Position numbers and translations under genes: made by a program
Notes under the pieces: model-generated
Told to the model about the DNA's origin: nothing
The model's input: the letters and a program-made list of their open reading frames with translations, nothing else
Databases searched by the model: none
Shown: positions 57,121 through 57,638 of the stretch, one piece after another
Layout: each line of letters begins with the position of its first letter
Numbering within the stretch: position 1 is the first letter of the stretch
NCBI GenBank assembly: GCA_030448185.1
Contig: JAUJNL010000038.1
Coordinates: 1 to 57,638, forward strand
Reading direction: 5' to 3'
DNA: 57,638 nt
DNA from: Cytophagales bacterium
Lineage (GTDB): Bacteria; Bacteroidota; Bacteroidia; Cytophagales; 172606-1

Positions 57121-57638
57121 AGCTTTTTCACCCTTTTTATGCTAATTTCACCCTGCCACTTGGTTCACTCTTCCACTTGAAACCCGAATTGAGCCAAATT
57201 GTAAGGTTTTTTCAGGACGGGACGCAAGTGGAAACAGGTCAGACTTACCAGGTCTGCTTGCATTATGCCGAAATCTATCATACATTAGTCACCGCAGGCA
57301 AACGGGTGTTCCAGGTAGATATCAACGGACAGCGGATATTCGCCGACTTTGACGTGTACGAAGTAGGCGGAGATTGGTACACAAATGGGCGATACCCGGC
57401 CGTGATGCGGAGATTTAATTCTGCCGCCGCCAGCGGAAAGATCACGATTGCCTTCCTAGCAGACAGCGCGACAAACCCGATGGTAGGTGGTAATGAACTG
57501 ATTCGGTCCGTAAACAATACTGGCCCGCTCTACCGGGCCAGTAACCTAAATGACCCAGCTACCACAATAAACGGCAATAACTGGGAAGGCAGAAACGCAC
57601 CCACCTCGGCGATCAACAATTCCTACGCCCTCTATACT
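57121..57638 (+). CDS. Malectin-domain protein, internal fragment, 3' end outside window
   Basis: A frame without start is open from 57121 to the window edge (173 codons). The core TYQVCLHYAEIYHTLVTAGK, then RVFQVDINGQRIFADFDVYE, and VMRRFNSAAASGKITIAFLA is a malectin fold (PF11721). This is a carbohydrate-binding module found in secreted enzymes and large surface proteins of this phylum. The residues after it (NNTGPLYRASNLNDPATTIN) look like the start of a further repeat or linker. Both the 5' end and the 3' end are missing, so the parent protein is unknown. It begins right where the GHL10 stub ends. Confidence 0.75.

Overview
The window looks like a chromosomal segment of a Bacteroidota bacterium, most likely a member of the Cytophagales. 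The evidence is an outer-membrane SusC/SusD pair, several CarboxypepD_reg plus TonB receptors, a subtilase ending in a type IX secretion (T9SS) sorting domain, PVC-type heme-binding and apiosidase-like proteins, and the near absence of Shine-Dalgarno sequences. The genus cannot be fixed from the sequence alone.

Layout. 0-7.6 kb: the 3' end of dnaK, a T9SS subtilase, a HEIGH metallopeptidase lipoprotein, and small unknown genes including one with a Gly/Cys-rich tail. 7.8-12.9 kb: a damaged sialic-acid block (FadR-type regulator, candidate operator, SusC stub, sialidase, an 8-bp tandem repeat, N-acetylneuraminate lyase) followed by a 2-hydroxyacid dehydrogenase. 13.4-20 kb: a GH5-like secreted hydrolase, NDH-2 and a TonB receptor. 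20.2-23.6 kb: a remnant of a plant-glycan gene set (GH127 stub, GH140/apiosidase-like gene, GH110-like fragment) between an IS110 fragment and an IS701-like fragment, with a striking fold-back palindrome at the GH127 break. 23.7-30 kb: an envelope group (DUF4184 membrane protein, OmpX-like barrel, two EF-hand lipoproteins around a six-BON-domain protein, DUF1206 membrane protein). 30.6-36.3 kb: truncated genes, a GH43-like propeller, IS4 and IS1182 transposase remnants and a metallo-beta-lactamase-fold hydrolase. 36.7-43.7 kb: an Oar-like TonB receptor, then padR and a MacB/FtsX-type permease. 44-45.6 kb: a 24-bp perfect inverted repeat, a small unknown gene, a Uma2 nuclease and a serine recombinase. 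45.8-57.6 kb: a carbohydrate-uptake locus of divergent ROK repressor, FAD oxidoreductase stub, SusC, SusD, Na+/solute symporter, DUF4434 protein, AGE-family epimerase and a GHL10 stub joined to a malectin-domain fragment.

How the genes fit together: the ROK, SusCD, symporter, DUF4434 and epimerase locus reads as one uptake and isomerisation route for an unknown sugar. The sialidase and lyase block is a second route, and the GH127/GH140/GH110 remnant a decayed third.

A caution applies throughout. Many otherwise well-conserved genes carry one or more single-base indels, often in homopolymers, while neighbours are perfectly open. This looks more like base-calling or assembly error than pseudogene decay. 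A separate set of breaks (SusC stub, oxidoreductase stub, GH127, GH110, junctions near 31.5 kb and 57.1 kb) involves loss of whole gene segments and needs another explanation, either real rearrangement or mis-assembly.
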